Below are positions 46,323 through 54,856 of a stretch of 64,000 nucleotides of DNA, piece by piece. The translations under genes and the position numbers were made by a program. Source of the stretch: Chitinophaga sancti (GTDB lineage Bacteria > Bacteroidota > Bacteroidia > Chitinophagales > Chitinophagaceae); NCBI RefSeq assembly GCF_034087045.1, contig NZ_CP139247.1:4862001-4926000 (forward strand), written 5' to 3'. Position 1 is the first letter of the stretch; each line of letters begins with the position of its first letter. The notes beneath the pieces are model-generated. The model ran no database searches and had not been told where the DNA came from. It saw only the letters and a program-made list of their open reading frames with translations.

Positions 46323-46916
46323 TTATTGAACCACCACCTGTTCCCCTGCACGCACGCCTGCCCGCGATCCCGCATGTTCTTCCGGCGTATATAACATCGC
46401 CGTACATATACAATGTTTAAAATCCTTTTGCTGTAAAATGTCATAATTGACACAACCCTTACACCCTGCCCAGAAATTCTCATCTTTCGTGATCTCACTA
46501 AATGTAACAGGTTCAAATCCCAGTTTGGTATTCATTTTCATTATCGTCAAACCACTCGTAATACTGAATACCTTTGCTGCAGGATACAGTTCCCCCGATA
46601 ACCGGAAGATCCTTTTCTTAATCCTTGAAGCAACCCCCATATTACGAAAGGCAGGGTTCACTATCAAACCAGAATTAGACACATACTCCCCATGCCCCCA
46701 TATTTCAATATAAGAAAATCCTACCCAAACTTTATCAGCCGTCACCGCTATCACCGCTTTCCCCTGCCTGATCTTGTCAATAATGGCAGATACGGGTCTC
46801 TTTCCTATCCCGGTCCCCCTGGCTTTTGCCGAAGCTTCCATTTCATCCGTAATTATAGCGGCATACTGAATGTCAGAAAGCGTCGCCTTTCTGACGATTA
46901 TCCGGTCGTGTTCCAT
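46323..46916 (-). CDS. GNAT-family N-acetyltransferase inside the kdp operon
   Basis: The 197-residue protein has the GNAT fold: RKATLSDIQYAAIITDEMEA at the N-terminus, the VWVGFSYIEIWG strand, and the acetyl-CoA loop area SGLIVNPAFRNMGVASRIKK, where Arg-Asn-Met-Gly-Val-Ala stands for the Q/RxxGxG/A motif. A Cys cluster follows (FWAGCKGCVNY, HCICTAM), which is unusual. It lies 8 bp after kdpC and 40 bp before kdpD, so it is certainly co-transcribed. Its substrate is unknown; it could modify a Kdp component or a small molecule. Confidence 0.82.
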   Translation of the reverse strand: MEHDRIIVRKATLSDIQYAAIITDEMEASAKARGTGIGKRPVSAIIDKIRQGKAVIAVTADKVWVGFSYIEIWGHGEYVSNSGLIVNPAFRNMGVASRIKKRIFRLSGELYPAAKVFSITSGLTIMKMNTKLGFEPVTFSEITKDENFWAGCKGCVNYDILQQKDFKHCICTAMLYTPEEHAGSRAGVRAGEQVVVQ

Positions 46917-46924
46917 TGTGCAAA

Positions 46925-47479
46925 TTATTTTAACGCGTCCAGCGCGATATTGAGTTTTAAGACATTAATTTTATCCGGGCCTAACCACGATTTATCTGTA
47001 TGATTGGCGATTAACTGGTGCAATACTCTGACGTCGATATGACGGGTTGCAGCAATCCTGATCACCTGTATGTCCGCCGCAGCGGGAGAGATGTCAGGAT
47101 CCAGACCACTCCCGGAAGCAGTGACTAATTCACTTGGAATGTCTGCTATTGCAGTACCGGGATTATGTGCCAGAAAGGTATCTATACGCTCCTGTACCGT
47201 TTTGATATAATCAGGATTGCTCGCTGCTTTGTTTGAACCACCGGAGCCTGCTGCATTGTAATCTACGGCAGAAGGACGACCCTGGAAATATTTATCCTCC
47301 GTAAATTTCTGGCCTACATTTTCATAGCCTACTACTTTCCCATTCACCATAACCGTGCGGCCTTTACCCTGGCCCATCGCAAAGTGTGCCACACCAGCTA
47401 TCAGCAGGGGATAGGCCACCCCAAGCAACAGGATTAAAATCAACGTCAGTTTTATAGAAGGCAAAAGATACTTTTTCAT
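46925..47479 (-). CDS. kdpC: Potassium-transporting ATPase subunit KdpC
   Basis: The 184-residue protein has one N-terminal membrane helix (LPSIKLTLILILLLGVAYPL) and a soluble periplasmic part with family motifs YFQGRPSAVDYNAAGSGGSN, VTASGSGLDPDISPAAA and RVLHQLIANH. KdpC stabilises the KdpFABC complex and aids ATP binding by KdpB. It is 11 bp downstream of kdpB. Confidence 0.96.
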   Translation of the reverse strand: MKKYLLPSIKLTLILILLLGVAYPLLIAGVAHFAMGQGKGRTVMVNGKVVGYENVGQKFTEDKYFQGRPSAVDYNAAGSGGSNKAASNPDYIKTVQERIDTFLAHNPGTAIADIPSELVTASGSGLDPDISPAAADIQVIRIAATRHIDVRVLHQLIANHTDKSWLGPDKINVLKLNIALDALK

Positions 47480-47490
47480 GATTGCAAATT

Positions 47491-49506
47491 TTACATAAAG
47501 ATGGATAAGAACAGGTCTATCAGTTTGATACCGATAAAGGGGATGATCACACCACCCAGACCATATATAAACAGGTTTCTGCGTAACAAGGCACTCGCCC
47601 CAATTGGCTTATAAGCAACCCCTTTCAGTGCCAGTGGTATCAATGCAGGTATGATAAGCGCATTGAAGATCACAGCAGAGAGGATCGCACTCTCCGGACT
47701 TTTCAGGTGCATAATATTCAGGCCCTGTAATGCGGGTATAGCTGTCACGAACAGCGCCGGCACTATGGCGAAATACTTAGCCACGTCGTTGGCAATAGAG
47801 AACGTAGTCAATGTACCACGGGTCATGAGCAGCTGTTTGCCGATCTCTACGATCTCAATGAGTTTGGTTGGGTCGTTGTCCAGGTCCACCATGTTCCCCG
47901 CTTCTTTTGCCGCCTGTGTGCCACTGTTCATCGCCACACCTACATCCGCCTGCGCCAGTGCAGGCGCATCGTTTGTACCATCACCCATCATCGCTACGAG
48001 CTTACCACCTTCCTGTTCACGACGGATGTAAATCATTTTATCTTCAGGTTTTGCTTCGGCAATGAAGTCGTCTACACCTGCTTTCTCTGCAATGAATTTA
48101 GCCGTCAGTGGGTTGTCGCCTGTCACCATCACCGTCTTTACACCCATCCGGCGCAACCGTTCAAAACGCTCACGGATACCGGGTTTGATAATATCCTGCA
48201 ATTCGATCACACCCATTACCTGTTCATTCTGACTCACCACCAGTGGCGTACCACCATTGGAAGAGATCTCTTTTACTTTCTCTTCTGTTTCAGCAGGAAA
48301 TGAATTTGCAAGCCTGCGAATTGAATCATACGCGCCTTTACGAATACGCAGGTGACCTACATTCACACCACTACACCGTGTCTCGGCCGTAAAAGGAATA
48401 AAAGTAGCACCGTCTGCGTGTAAACTGCTGGATTTGATACCTTTCTCCGCAGCTAATTCAATGATCGATTTACCTTCAGGTGTTTCATCTGCTAAAGAAG
48501 CCAATACACATGCTTCGAAGAACTCTTTTTTACCGACAGCAAAAGCAGGCCAGAAATGAGTCGCTTTCCTGTTACCGATAGTGATAGTCCCTGTTTTATC
48601 GAGCAGGAGGGTATCCAGGTCACCAGCGGTTTCCACGGCTTTACCACTCTTCGTGATCACATTCGCCCTCAGGGCGCGGTCCATACCTGCTATACCAATA
48701 GCACTTAGTAAGCCACCGATAGTAGTAGGTATCAGGCACACAAAGAGAGAGACAAATGCAGCAATGGTGATCGGTGTATGTGAGAAGTCACCAAAAGGTT
48801 TCAGTGTCACACATACAATAATGAACACCAGTGTAAAGCTAGCCAGCAGGATCGTAAGGGCAATCTCATTCGGCGTTTTCTGCCGGCTGGCGCCTTCAAC
48901 AAGGGCGATCATTTTGTCCAGGAAACTTTCCCCGGGATCTGTCGTCACCTTCACTTTAATTTTATCACTCAGCACTTTGGTACCACCGGTTACAGAGCTT
49001 TTATCTCCGCCTGATTCGCGGATGACCGGGGCAGATTCACCTGTGATGGCAGATTCATCTATGGTGGCGAGGCCCTGAATGATCTCACCATCCATAGGAA
49101 TCATGTCTCCGGCTTCACAAATAAAGATATCGCCTTTTCGCAGTTGGGAAGAAGGAACTATTTTCACTTCGTCCATAAAGATTTCACCGACTGCCAGTAT
49201 TTTTTTGGCAGGGGTTTCTTCTCTTGTTTTACGCAGACTTTCCGCCTGCGCTTTTCCCCTTGCTTCGGCGATGGCCTCTGCAAAGTTGGCAAAGAGTAAG
49301 GTTAAAAACAGGATGATAAAGACCGTAAGATTATATCCGGGCGCCCCCTGTGAGCGATCGCCGGTAAAGTAGGTATATAAGGTCACAGCCAGCATAATAG
49401 CAGTACCTATCTCAACGGTGAACATGACCGGGTTGCGGAACATGATCTTTGGAGACAGCTTCACGAAAGCCTGTTTCAGTGCGCCGGCAAATTTATAATT
49501 AGACAT
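47491..49506 (-). CDS. kdpB: Potassium-transporting P-type ATPase subunit KdpB
   Basis: This 671-residue P-type ATPase shows the phosphorylation motif [13 protein letters not shown], the actuator motif [15 protein letters not shown], the hinge [30 protein letters not shown], and membrane helices in the KdpB pattern. ATP hydrolysis here drives high-affinity K+ uptake through KdpA. It is of typical length and is 12 bp behind kdpA. Confidence 0.97.
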   Translation of the reverse strand: MSNYKFAGALKQAFVKLSPKIMFRNPVMFTVEIGTAIMLAVTLYTYFTGDRSQGAPGYNLTVFIILFLTLLFANFAEAIAEARGKAQAESLRKTREETPAKKILAVGEIFMDEVKIVPSSQLRKGDIFICEAGDMIPMDGEIIQGLATIDESAITGESAPVIRESGGDKSSVTGGTKVLSDKIKVKVTTDPGESFLDKMIALVEGASRQKTPNEIALTILLASFTLVFIIVCVTLKPFGDFSHTPITIAAFVSLFVCLIPTTIGGLLSAIGIAGMDRALRANVITKSGKAVETAGDLDTLLLDKTGTITIGNRKATHFWPAFAVGKKEFFEACVLASLADETPEGKSIIELAAEKGIKSSSLHADGATFIPFTAETRCSGVNVGHLRIRKGAYDSIRRLANSFPAETEEKVKEISSNGGTPLVVSQNEQVMGVIELQDIIKPGIRERFERLRRMGVKTVMVTGDNPLTAKFIAEKAGVDDFIAEAKPEDKMIYIRREQEGGKLVAMMGDGTNDAPALAQADVGVAMNSGTQAAKEAGNMVDLDNDPTKLIEIVEIGKQLLMTRGTLTTFSIANDVAKYFAIVPALFVTAIPALQGLNIMHLKSPESAILSAVIFNALIIPALIPLALKGVAYKPIGASALLRRNLFIYGLGGVIIPFIGIKLIDLFLSIFM

Positions 49507-49518
49507 GACAGATACGAT

Positions 49519-51198
49519 TTAATAAAGTTGAAAGAATTCGGCAATAGGTCCCAGTGTCAATGCCGGGAAGAAGGCCAGTGCAGCTACGATCATAATCACA
49601 GCATACGTCATGATACCGAAAGTGGCCGTATCCGTTTGCAACGTACCGGCTGATTCAGGCGTGTATTTCTTGCCAGCCAGGATACCTGCGATCGCCACCG
49701 GACCAATGATGGGCAGGAAACGACCTAACAACATCACCATACCCGTGCTGATATTCCAGAAGATATTATTGTCACCCAGGCCTTCAAAACCGGAACCATT
49801 GTTGGCAGAGGCAGAAGTATATTCATACAACATCTCTGAAAAACCATGGTGACCGGGATTATTCAACCATCCTGCCTGTGGATAGTAAGCCGCGATAGCA
49901 GTACTCACGAGTACTAGAAATGGATGGAAGAGGGCGATGATCGCAGCGATCTTCATTTCCTTTGCTTCTACCTTACGCCCCATGAATTCAGGGGTTCTGC
50001 CTACCATGAGACCGGATATAAACACGGCGATGATGAGGAAGATAAAGTAGTTGAGCAGGCCCACACCTTTACCGCCATAAAAGCAGTTGATCATCATACC
50101 GAGTAGTTGCATGGCGCCGGAAAGCGGCATAGAACTATCGTGCATAGAGTTCACCGAACCGGTAGAGATGATGGTCGTCATTACCTGCCAGTAAGCAGAA
50201 GCTGCTACGCCGAAGCGGACTTCCTTGCCTTCCATAGCACTGTGATCATGCAACCCGATTTTTGCAAGGGCAGGATTACCACCCAGTTCGGAAAGCATAT
50301 TGGGGATCATCAGGGTGAGCATACCAATAGTCATGACACCGAAGATGGCATAACCGAGTTTCCGGCGATTGATGAAGAATCCAAAGGCAAACACCAATGC
50401 CATTGGAAGTATACACTGCGCGATGGCTTCCACCATATTGGTGAAATAACTGGGGTTTTCCAGCGGGTGGGCAGAGTTAGTGCCGAACCAGCCACCACCG
50501 TTAGTACCTAAATGTTTGATCGCGATCATGCCGGCAGCTGGTCCACGGGATACCTGTACCGTATCACCCTGCAGGGTGGTAATGGTATCCTTACCATCGA
50601 GGGAAGCAGGCGTACCGCTAAAGGCGAGGATGATCGCCATAATCACGGCTAACGGCAATAACAGGCGCGTGATCGTCTTAATAAAGAAAACGAAGAAGTT
50701 ACCCAGCTTCTCAGTCGTTTTGCCCGCAAACGCCTTAAAAAGCACCGCTACCGCTGCCACACCGGTTGCTGCAGATACAAATTGCAGGAAGGTGATGACG
50801 ATGAGCTGTGTCAGGTAAGTCAATCCGGATTCGCCGGAATAGTGCTGCAGGTTACAGTTGACGAGAAAACTGATACTGGTATTAAAGGCCAGATCGGGTG
50901 TCATGTTCGCATTACCATCCGGGTTGAGGGGAAGGTGAGACTGGAACAGGAGTACGAAGAAGGCATAGATGAGCCAGACCAGGTTGATGGTTAATAAAGC
51001 CACCATGTGCTGTTTCCAGTTCATTTCCTTATTTGGATCGATGCCGCAGATGCGGTAGAGGAATCTTTCAAAAGGATGGAGAAAGTCGGTAAAGGTCGGC
51101 GCCCCGCTGAATACGCTGGCTATGTACTTTCCGAGGGGGAAAGCAATCAGTAAGGTGATTAAAAAAGTGGCTAAGACGCCTGTCATTTCGCTGTTCAT
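49519..51198 (-). CDS. kdpA: Potassium-transporting ATPase subunit KdpA
   Basis: The 559-residue polytopic protein belongs to the SKT family, with four pore loops. Selectivity-filter segments are visible: FNTSISFLVNCNLQHYSGE, KHLGTNGGGWFGTNSAHPLE, GSVNSMHDS and SANNGSGFEGLGDNN. Ten helices are expected. KdpA binds K+ at high affinity and passes it to KdpB. Confidence 0.97.
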   Translation of the reverse strand: MNSEMTGVLATFLITLLIAFPLGKYIASVFSGAPTFTDFLHPFERFLYRICGIDPNKEMNWKQHMVALLTINLVWLIYAFFVLLFQSHLPLNPDGNANMTPDLAFNTSISFLVNCNLQHYSGESGLTYLTQLIVITFLQFVSAATGVAAVAVLFKAFAGKTTEKLGNFFVFFIKTITRLLLPLAVIMAIILAFSGTPASLDGKDTITTLQGDTVQVSRGPAAGMIAIKHLGTNGGGWFGTNSAHPLENPSYFTNMVEAIAQCILPMALVFAFGFFINRRKLGYAIFGVMTIGMLTLMIPNMLSELGGNPALAKIGLHDHSAMEGKEVRFGVAASAYWQVMTTIISTGSVNSMHDSSMPLSGAMQLLGMMINCFYGGKGVGLLNYFIFLIIAVFISGLMVGRTPEFMGRKVEAKEMKIAAIIALFHPFLVLVSTAIAAYYPQAGWLNNPGHHGFSEMLYEYTSASANNGSGFEGLGDNNIFWNISTGMVMLLGRFLPIIGPVAIAGILAGKKYTPESAGTLQTDTATFGIMTYAVIMIVAALAFFPALTLGPIAEFFQLY

Positions 51199-51199
51199 T

Positions 51200-51280
51200 T
51201 TAGAATTTTTCAGGTTTTAAGAGCACATACACCAGGTAGATGAATACGAGGATGGATATGATCAGGAGTAATGTCATCAT
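51200..51280 (-). CDS. kdpF: KdpF small membrane subunit
   Basis: This 26-residue ORF begins MMTLLLIISILVFIYLV and ends LLKPEKF, a single membrane helix followed by the K-P-E-K/R-F end characteristic of KdpF. KdpF stabilises the KdpABC complex. Its stop codon is 2 bp before the kdpA start. It is too short for standard ORF cut-offs, but position and sequence leave little doubt. Confidence 0.9.
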   Translation of the reverse strand: MMTLLLIISILVFIYLVYVLLKPEKF

Positions 51281-51283
51281 AGC

Positions 51284-51367
51284 TTAGATGTTTTCGAAAA
51301 AGTCAATAGATTTATAAAAGATGTAAAAACAGGCTGCTAAGATGAGCAGGTAGATGAATGTGAGCAT
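51284..51367 (-). CDS. 27-residue membrane peptide before KdpF
   Basis: The ORF begins MLTFIYLLILAACFYIFYKS and ends IDFFENI: one hydrophobic helix with a short charged tail, similar in size to KdpF but different in sequence. It fits exactly between the 116-residue gene (gap 4 bp) and kdpF (gap 3 bp), the tight spacing of a translated operon member. I know no name for it. It could be a further small subunit of the Kdp complex. Confidence 0.6.
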   Translation of the reverse strand: MLTFIYLLILAACFYIFYKSIDFFENI

Positions 51368-51371
51368 ATGT

Positions 51372-51722
51372 TTAAGCGTGTAGTTGTTGGATATAAGCAG
51401 AGAAGATGTTAACGGGCATCTTGCTTTGTATTTCCTGCCATTCCTGGCGGGAGCAAACCATTTTCATGGCGCTGAAGCTGTAGATGAATACGTTTTCGAT
51501 GGCTGTTTTTACCAGCTGATTACCTTTGTTGTAGATTTTTTCGGCCAGGAACATGGTGTGTTGTACTTCTCTGATTTCATGGTCCTGGATCATTTTCAGG
51601 GTATAATTAGCCAATACTTTGATACAGAGATAGGCAGAGCCGAATACGGGGGCTTTGACTATTTCTTTTTGGATGGAAGGGATTTCATCTGCGATTTCGG
51701 CAGCGGCTTCATATTGGTTCAT
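51372..51722 (-). CDS. First gene of the kdp operon, unknown 116-residue protein
   Basis: This small, soluble, helical protein starts MNQYEAAAEIADEIPSIQKE and has no signal or membrane helix. I recognise no domain. It is the promoter-proximal gene of the operon, just after the candidate sigma-54 promoter, so it is probably made whenever Kdp is induced. A regulatory or assembly role is possible but not shown. Confidence 0.65.
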   Translation of the reverse strand: MNQYEAAAEIADEIPSIQKEIVKAPVFGSAYLCIKVLANYTLKMIQDHEIREVQHTMFLAEKIYNKGNQLVKTAIENVFIYSFSAMKMVCSRQEWQEIQSKMPVNIFSAYIQQLHA

Positions 51723-51750
51723 AAAAAATGATTTTTATATGGGGAGTGAA

Positions 51751-51765
51751 GCCAATTGGTGTGCC
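51751..51765 (-). promoter_or_regulatory. Candidate sigma-54 (-24/-12) promoter of the kdp operon
   Basis: Read on the minus strand (51765 to 51751) this is GGCACACCAATTGGC, compared with the consensus GGCAC-N5-TTGC: the -24 box is perfect and the -12 box reads TTGG, one mismatch at an important base. It lies 29 bp before the first gene of the kdp operon. The neighbouring regulator is of the sigma-54-activator class, which supports the call. Confidence 0.5.
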
Positions 51766-51793
51766 GGGGTGGTTATTCTCTTTTAATTGGTTG

Positions 51794-51815
51794 ATTTACA
51801 ATAGAAATGGTAAAT
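51794..51815. promoter_or_regulatory. Inverted repeat, possible activator-binding site upstream of kdp
   Basis: ATTTAC (51794-51799) and GTAAAT (51810-51815) are exact complements 10 bp apart. The centre is about 65 bp upstream of the expected transcription start, a usual distance for a sigma-54 activator site. It lies between the regulator's terminator and the -24/-12 candidate. Confidence 0.35.
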
Positions 51816-51821
51816 GGCTGA

Positions 51822-51860
51822 AATGATAAAACCCTCTCAAAATGAGAGGGTTTTATCATT
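51822..51860 (-). terminator. Terminator of the response-regulator gene
   Basis: An 18-bp perfect inverted repeat (51822-51839 with 51843-51860) has a 3-base loop, CCCTCTCA/TGAGAGGG core and A/T-rich flanks able to act in either direction. It ends the regulator transcript 20 bp after its stop and insulates the kdp promoter. Confidence 0.85.
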
Positions 51861-51880
51861 TTGGAGGGGCCTGCGGCCGG

Positions 51881-53218
51881 CTAGAGTTTATACTCTTCTA
51901 TCTTCCTGTACAGGGTAGCAAGTCCTATATTTAATAGCTTTGCTGCTTCTGTTTTATTGTTTTTAGTATGATGTAATACCTTAATGATATGTAACTTTTC
52001 TACACTTGCCAGGTCAAATGCAGACAGTATATTTGATGACTTATCTGCTATCTGCAGGTCAAAAGGTAAATGCTCTACCATGAGTTCATCACCCTCGGCA
52101 AGTATGACCGCCCGTTCCAACACATTTTTCAGCTCCCGTATATTCCCTTTCCATTCATGCAATTGCAGTTTTTCTACAAATGCCGGCGCCATGGTCAGGG
52201 GCTTTCGGTTATTGCGATTGGCAGCGAGCAAAATAAAATATTCCGCCAGTACGGGAATGTCTTTTTTCCTTTCTCTTAGCGGAGGCAGGGTAATCGCGAA
52301 TACATTCAGCCTATAATAGAGATCTTCCCTGAAAAGCCCTTTTTCGGCTTCTGTCTTCAGATCCCGGTTCGTTGCGGCAATGATGCGCACATTTACTTTG
52401 GTAGGTTTGGTATCGCCTACTTTTATAAACTCCCCGGTTTCCAATACGCGGAGTAGTTTAGCCTGGAGATCCAGTGGCATTTCACCAAGTTCGTCGAGGA
52501 AGATGGTGCCGTTATTAGCTTCTTCAATCAGGCCTTTTTTGTCGCGGGTGGCATTGGTAAAAGCCCCGGCTTTATAACCGAACAGTTCACTTTCCAGCAG
52601 TTCCCGGCTGAAGGCGCTACAGTTCAGGGCAACAAACGGTTTGCCGGCGCGCCTGCTATTATTATGGATAGCCTGGGCAAAGACTTCTTTACCCGTGCCG
52701 GTTTCACCTAATAATAATACAGTTGTATCGGCAGGTGCTACTTTGCTGGCCTGGGCGATGGCTTCGGAGATGGGGCGGGAATTGCCAAGGATACTTTCAA
52801 AGCTATATTTCTGTCCTACCTGTTTTTCCAGTTTTTCGATCCGTTTTTGCAGCAGCACTTTTTCATGAGCGCGGTTCAGCAAAGGGATGATACGGTTATT
52901 GTCATCTCCTTTGGTAAGGTAGTCGAAAGCCCCGTTTTTAATAGCCTGCACGCCGTCGGGGATGTTGCCATAGGCGGTGAGGAGGATGACTTCTACAGAA
53001 GGATATTTTTCTTTGATGGTCTTCACGTAGTCTACGCCACTGCCGTCGGGTAGTTTTACATCGCAGAGCACGACATCAACTTCTTCTTTATCGAGTAACT
53101 TTTGCGCTGATTTGATATTACCGGTTTCCAGGACGTTGTAACCTTCCAGTGTGATGATGCGTTTCATCAGGCTGCGTAACTTCTCTTCATCGTCGATTAT
53201 GAGCACAGTTCCTGTCAT
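51881..53218 (-). CDS. NtrC-type sigma-54-dependent response regulator
   Basis: The 445-residue protein has three domains. The receiver (1-120) has the phospho-acceptor D53 in VVLCDVKLPDGSG. The AAA+ domain (about 140-370) has Walker A GETGTGKE at 171-178, Walker B GTIFLDELGE and the arginine-finger region. The C-terminus is a Fis-type helix-turn-helix (KTEAAKLLNIGLATLYRKIEE). The sigma-54 contact loop reads GAFTNA (218-223) instead of the usual GAFTGA, a departure worth noting. No OmpR-type KdpE is present, so this protein most likely pairs with the split KdpD kinase and activates the kdp operon that begins 160 bp downstream. Confidence 0.88.
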   Translation of the reverse strand: MTGTVLIIDDEEKLRSLMKRIITLEGYNVLETGNIKSAQKLLDKEEVDVVLCDVKLPDGSGVDYVKTIKEKYPSVEVILLTAYGNIPDGVQAIKNGAFDYLTKGDDNNRIIPLLNRAHEKVLLQKRIEKLEKQVGQKYSFESILGNSRPISEAIAQASKVAPADTTVLLLGETGTGKEVFAQAIHNNSRRAGKPFVALNCSAFSRELLESELFGYKAGAFTNATRDKKGLIEEANNGTIFLDELGEMPLDLQAKLLRVLETGEFIKVGDTKPTKVNVRIIAATNRDLKTEAEKGLFREDLYYRLNVFAITLPPLRERKKDIPVLAEYFILLAANRNNRKPLTMAPAFVEKLQLHEWKGNIRELKNVLERAVILAEGDELMVEHLPFDLQIADKSSNILSAFDLASVEKLHIIKVLHHTKNNKTEAAKLLNIGLATLYRKIEEYKL

Positions 53219-53629
53219 ATAGTTTATTTGTAGGGCAAAATTAAGGTTTCCTTGTTAGTAATAGACTTGTCCATGTAATTATAGATTATTGGAAGTACAA
53301 GCGAGTTCAACGCATATTCATTTATTAGTATGAAAAGCATTTTGCGTGCGTACTGGTTCTGGCAGGCGTGTTTTTCACAGCAAACTGCTATTATCCTGAC
53401 CGGATTGGGTTCGAATTTTATTTGCAACGAATAGAATAGCAGTTTTTATTGTTTGTTATTTGGGACATGGTTGCCAAATAGGGCGCCGGTGAAATGAAAT
53501 TTTAATAAAATAGCGTTTCAGATAATTGTTCAATTGGTTCTCATCAATGATGGAAAAAATTCACCATAATACAGGAATTTGAGAAAAAAATTTGCCAGAT
53601 TAACCTATTATCGTAATATTGCAATATAT
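53219..53629. other. Divergent intergenic region between the regulator and arsR
   Basis: No gene is supported in these 411 bp. Two 11-base arms, AAACTGCTATT (53382-53392) and AATAGCAGTTT (53435-53445), are exact inverted complements 42 bp apart. The region must hold promoters for both flanking genes. It becomes strongly AT-rich toward arsR. Confidence 0.4.
53616..53627. promoter_or_regulatory. Candidate ArsR operator upstream of arsR
   Basis: ATATTGCAATAT is a perfect 12-bp palindrome ending two bases before the ATG of arsR. The 11-base core AATATTGCAAT recurs upstream of arsM. ArsR-family repressors bind such AT-rich palindromes and release them on As(III) binding. Confidence 0.55.
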
Positions 53630-53959
53630 ATGGGAGCAACAAAGTCAGATTTATTCACAAAGCAGCAAAATGACATAGCCAATCTGGCTAAAGCAATTGC
53701 ACATCCTGCACGTATTGCTATTCTGCAATACCTGGTCAGGAAAAATGCCTGTGTTTGTGGTGATCTGGTAGAAGAACTGGGGCTTGCCCAGGCAACCACT
53801 TCACAACACTTGAAGGAATTAAAAAACGCTGGTATCATTCAGGGTTCAATAGAAGGTGTAAGTGTCTGTTATTGCATTAATCCGAAGGTGTGGAAGCAGT
53901 GTAAAGAAGTGTTCAACTGCTTTTTTAAAGAGGTGGCAGAAATCAAAGAGTGCTGTTGA
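53630..53959 (+). CDS. arsR: ArsR-family arsenic-responsive repressor
   Basis: The ATG at 53630 is used; a TTG 17 codons upstream is in frame but would cover the operator. The 109-residue winged-helix protein has [14 protein letters not shown], the metal-site motif [15 protein letters not shown] with a Cys-Val-Cys pair in the DNA-recognition region (as in the classical ELCVCDL box), [15 protein letters not shown] and a C-terminal ECC that may add thiolate ligands. It should repress the operon until arsenite binds. Confidence 0.92.
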   Translation: MGATKSDLFTKQQNDIANLAKAIAHPARIAILQYLVRKNACVCGDLVEELGLAQATTSQHLKELKNAGIIQGSIEGVSVCYCINPKVWKQCKEVFNCFFKEVAEIKECC

Positions 53960-53980
53960 TTTTTTTTGTTCTAATTGATC

Positions 53981-53993
53981 GCAATATTGCAAT
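53981..53993. promoter_or_regulatory. Second candidate ArsR operator, upstream of arsM
   Basis: GCAATATTGC (53981-53990) is a perfect palindrome, and it extends into AAT so that AATATTGCAAT is shared with the arsR site. It lies about 20 bp before the arsM start. An internal operator would let ArsR adjust the distal genes separately. Confidence 0.5.
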
Positions 53994-54013
53994 TATACAA
54001 TAAATGAAATGTT

Positions 54014-54853
54014 ATGGCAAACGATCAGGAAATTAAAGACATGGTAAGGCAGAAATACAGTGAAATAGCCTTACAGGATAAAGCGGATAACCAGGCATCC
54101 TGCTGCGGTGCTGGCGGATGCTCCACCGAAGTATACAACATTATGAGTGATGATTACACCACTTTGGAAGGTTATAATGCTGATGCCGATTTAGGATTAG
54201 GTTGCGGTCTGCCTACGCAGTACGCACAGATCAAAAAAGGCGACACTGTAATAGACCTGGGTAGTGGTGCAGGCAATGACTGCTTTATAGCACGCCATGA
54301 AACGGGAGAAACCGGCAAGGTGATAGGGATTGACTTTACACCTGCTATGATTGACAAGGCCCGTACCAATGCAGAAGTTAGGGGATTCAATAACGTGGAG
54401 TTCAGGCAGGGAGATATTGAGAAAATGCCGGTTACAGCAAACGTGGCTGATGTAGTGGTAAGTAACTGCGTATTAAACCTTGTTCCCAACAAAGACGGTG
54501 TATTTAAAGAGATCTTCCGCGTACTGAAACCTGGTGGTCATTTCAGCATATCAGACATTGTACTGGAAGGCAATTTACCTCCCGCTATCCAGCAGGCAGC
54601 AGAAATGTATGCAGGCTGTGTATCTGGTGCTATCCAAAAGCAGGTGTACATGGAGTTGATTACTACAAACGGATTTACCAACATTACCCTACAAAAAGAG
54701 AAAGCGATCATTATACCTGATGATATTCTTTCTGGCTACTTATCAGCAGAAGAAATTGCACAATTCAAAAACAGCAATACGGGCATTTACAGTGTTACTG
54801 TCTATGCTGAAAAACCAAAAGAAGCAGCTTGTTGTCCTCCCGGCTGTTGTTAA
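54014..54853 (+). CDS. arsM: Arsenite S-adenosylmethionine methyltransferase ArsM
   Basis: This 279-residue class I methyltransferase has the SAM site VIDLGSGAGNDCFIAR and the conserved ArsM cysteines in LGLGCGLPTQ, VVSNCVLNL and MYAGCVSGA. The N-terminal CCGAGGC and C-terminal AACCPPGCC clusters may bind As(III). It methylates arsenite to methylated, volatile or exportable species in the cytoplasm. Length and motifs are typical. Confidence 0.95.
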   Translation: MANDQEIKDMVRQKYSEIALQDKADNQASCCGAGGCSTEVYNIMSDDYTTLEGYNADADLGLGCGLPTQYAQIKKGDTVIDLGSGAGNDCFIARHETGETGKVIGIDFTPAMIDKARTNAEVRGFNNVEFRQGDIEKMPVTANVADVVVSNCVLNLVPNKDGVFKEIFRVLKPGGHFSISDIVLEGNLPPAIQQAAEMYAGCVSGAIQKQVYMELITTNGFTNITLQKEKAIIIPDDILSGYLSAEEIAQFKNSNTGIYSVTVYAEKPKEAACCPPGCC

Positions 54854-54856
54854 TCC

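Noticed and set aside
53224..53427. 67-codon minus-strand frame upstream of the response regulator
   Set aside because: Atypical composition and no motif; it lies in the promoter region and overlaps a long inverted repeat.
54172..54492. 106-codon minus-strand frame in arsM
   Set aside because: Antisense shadow of a gene with clear catalytic motifs.
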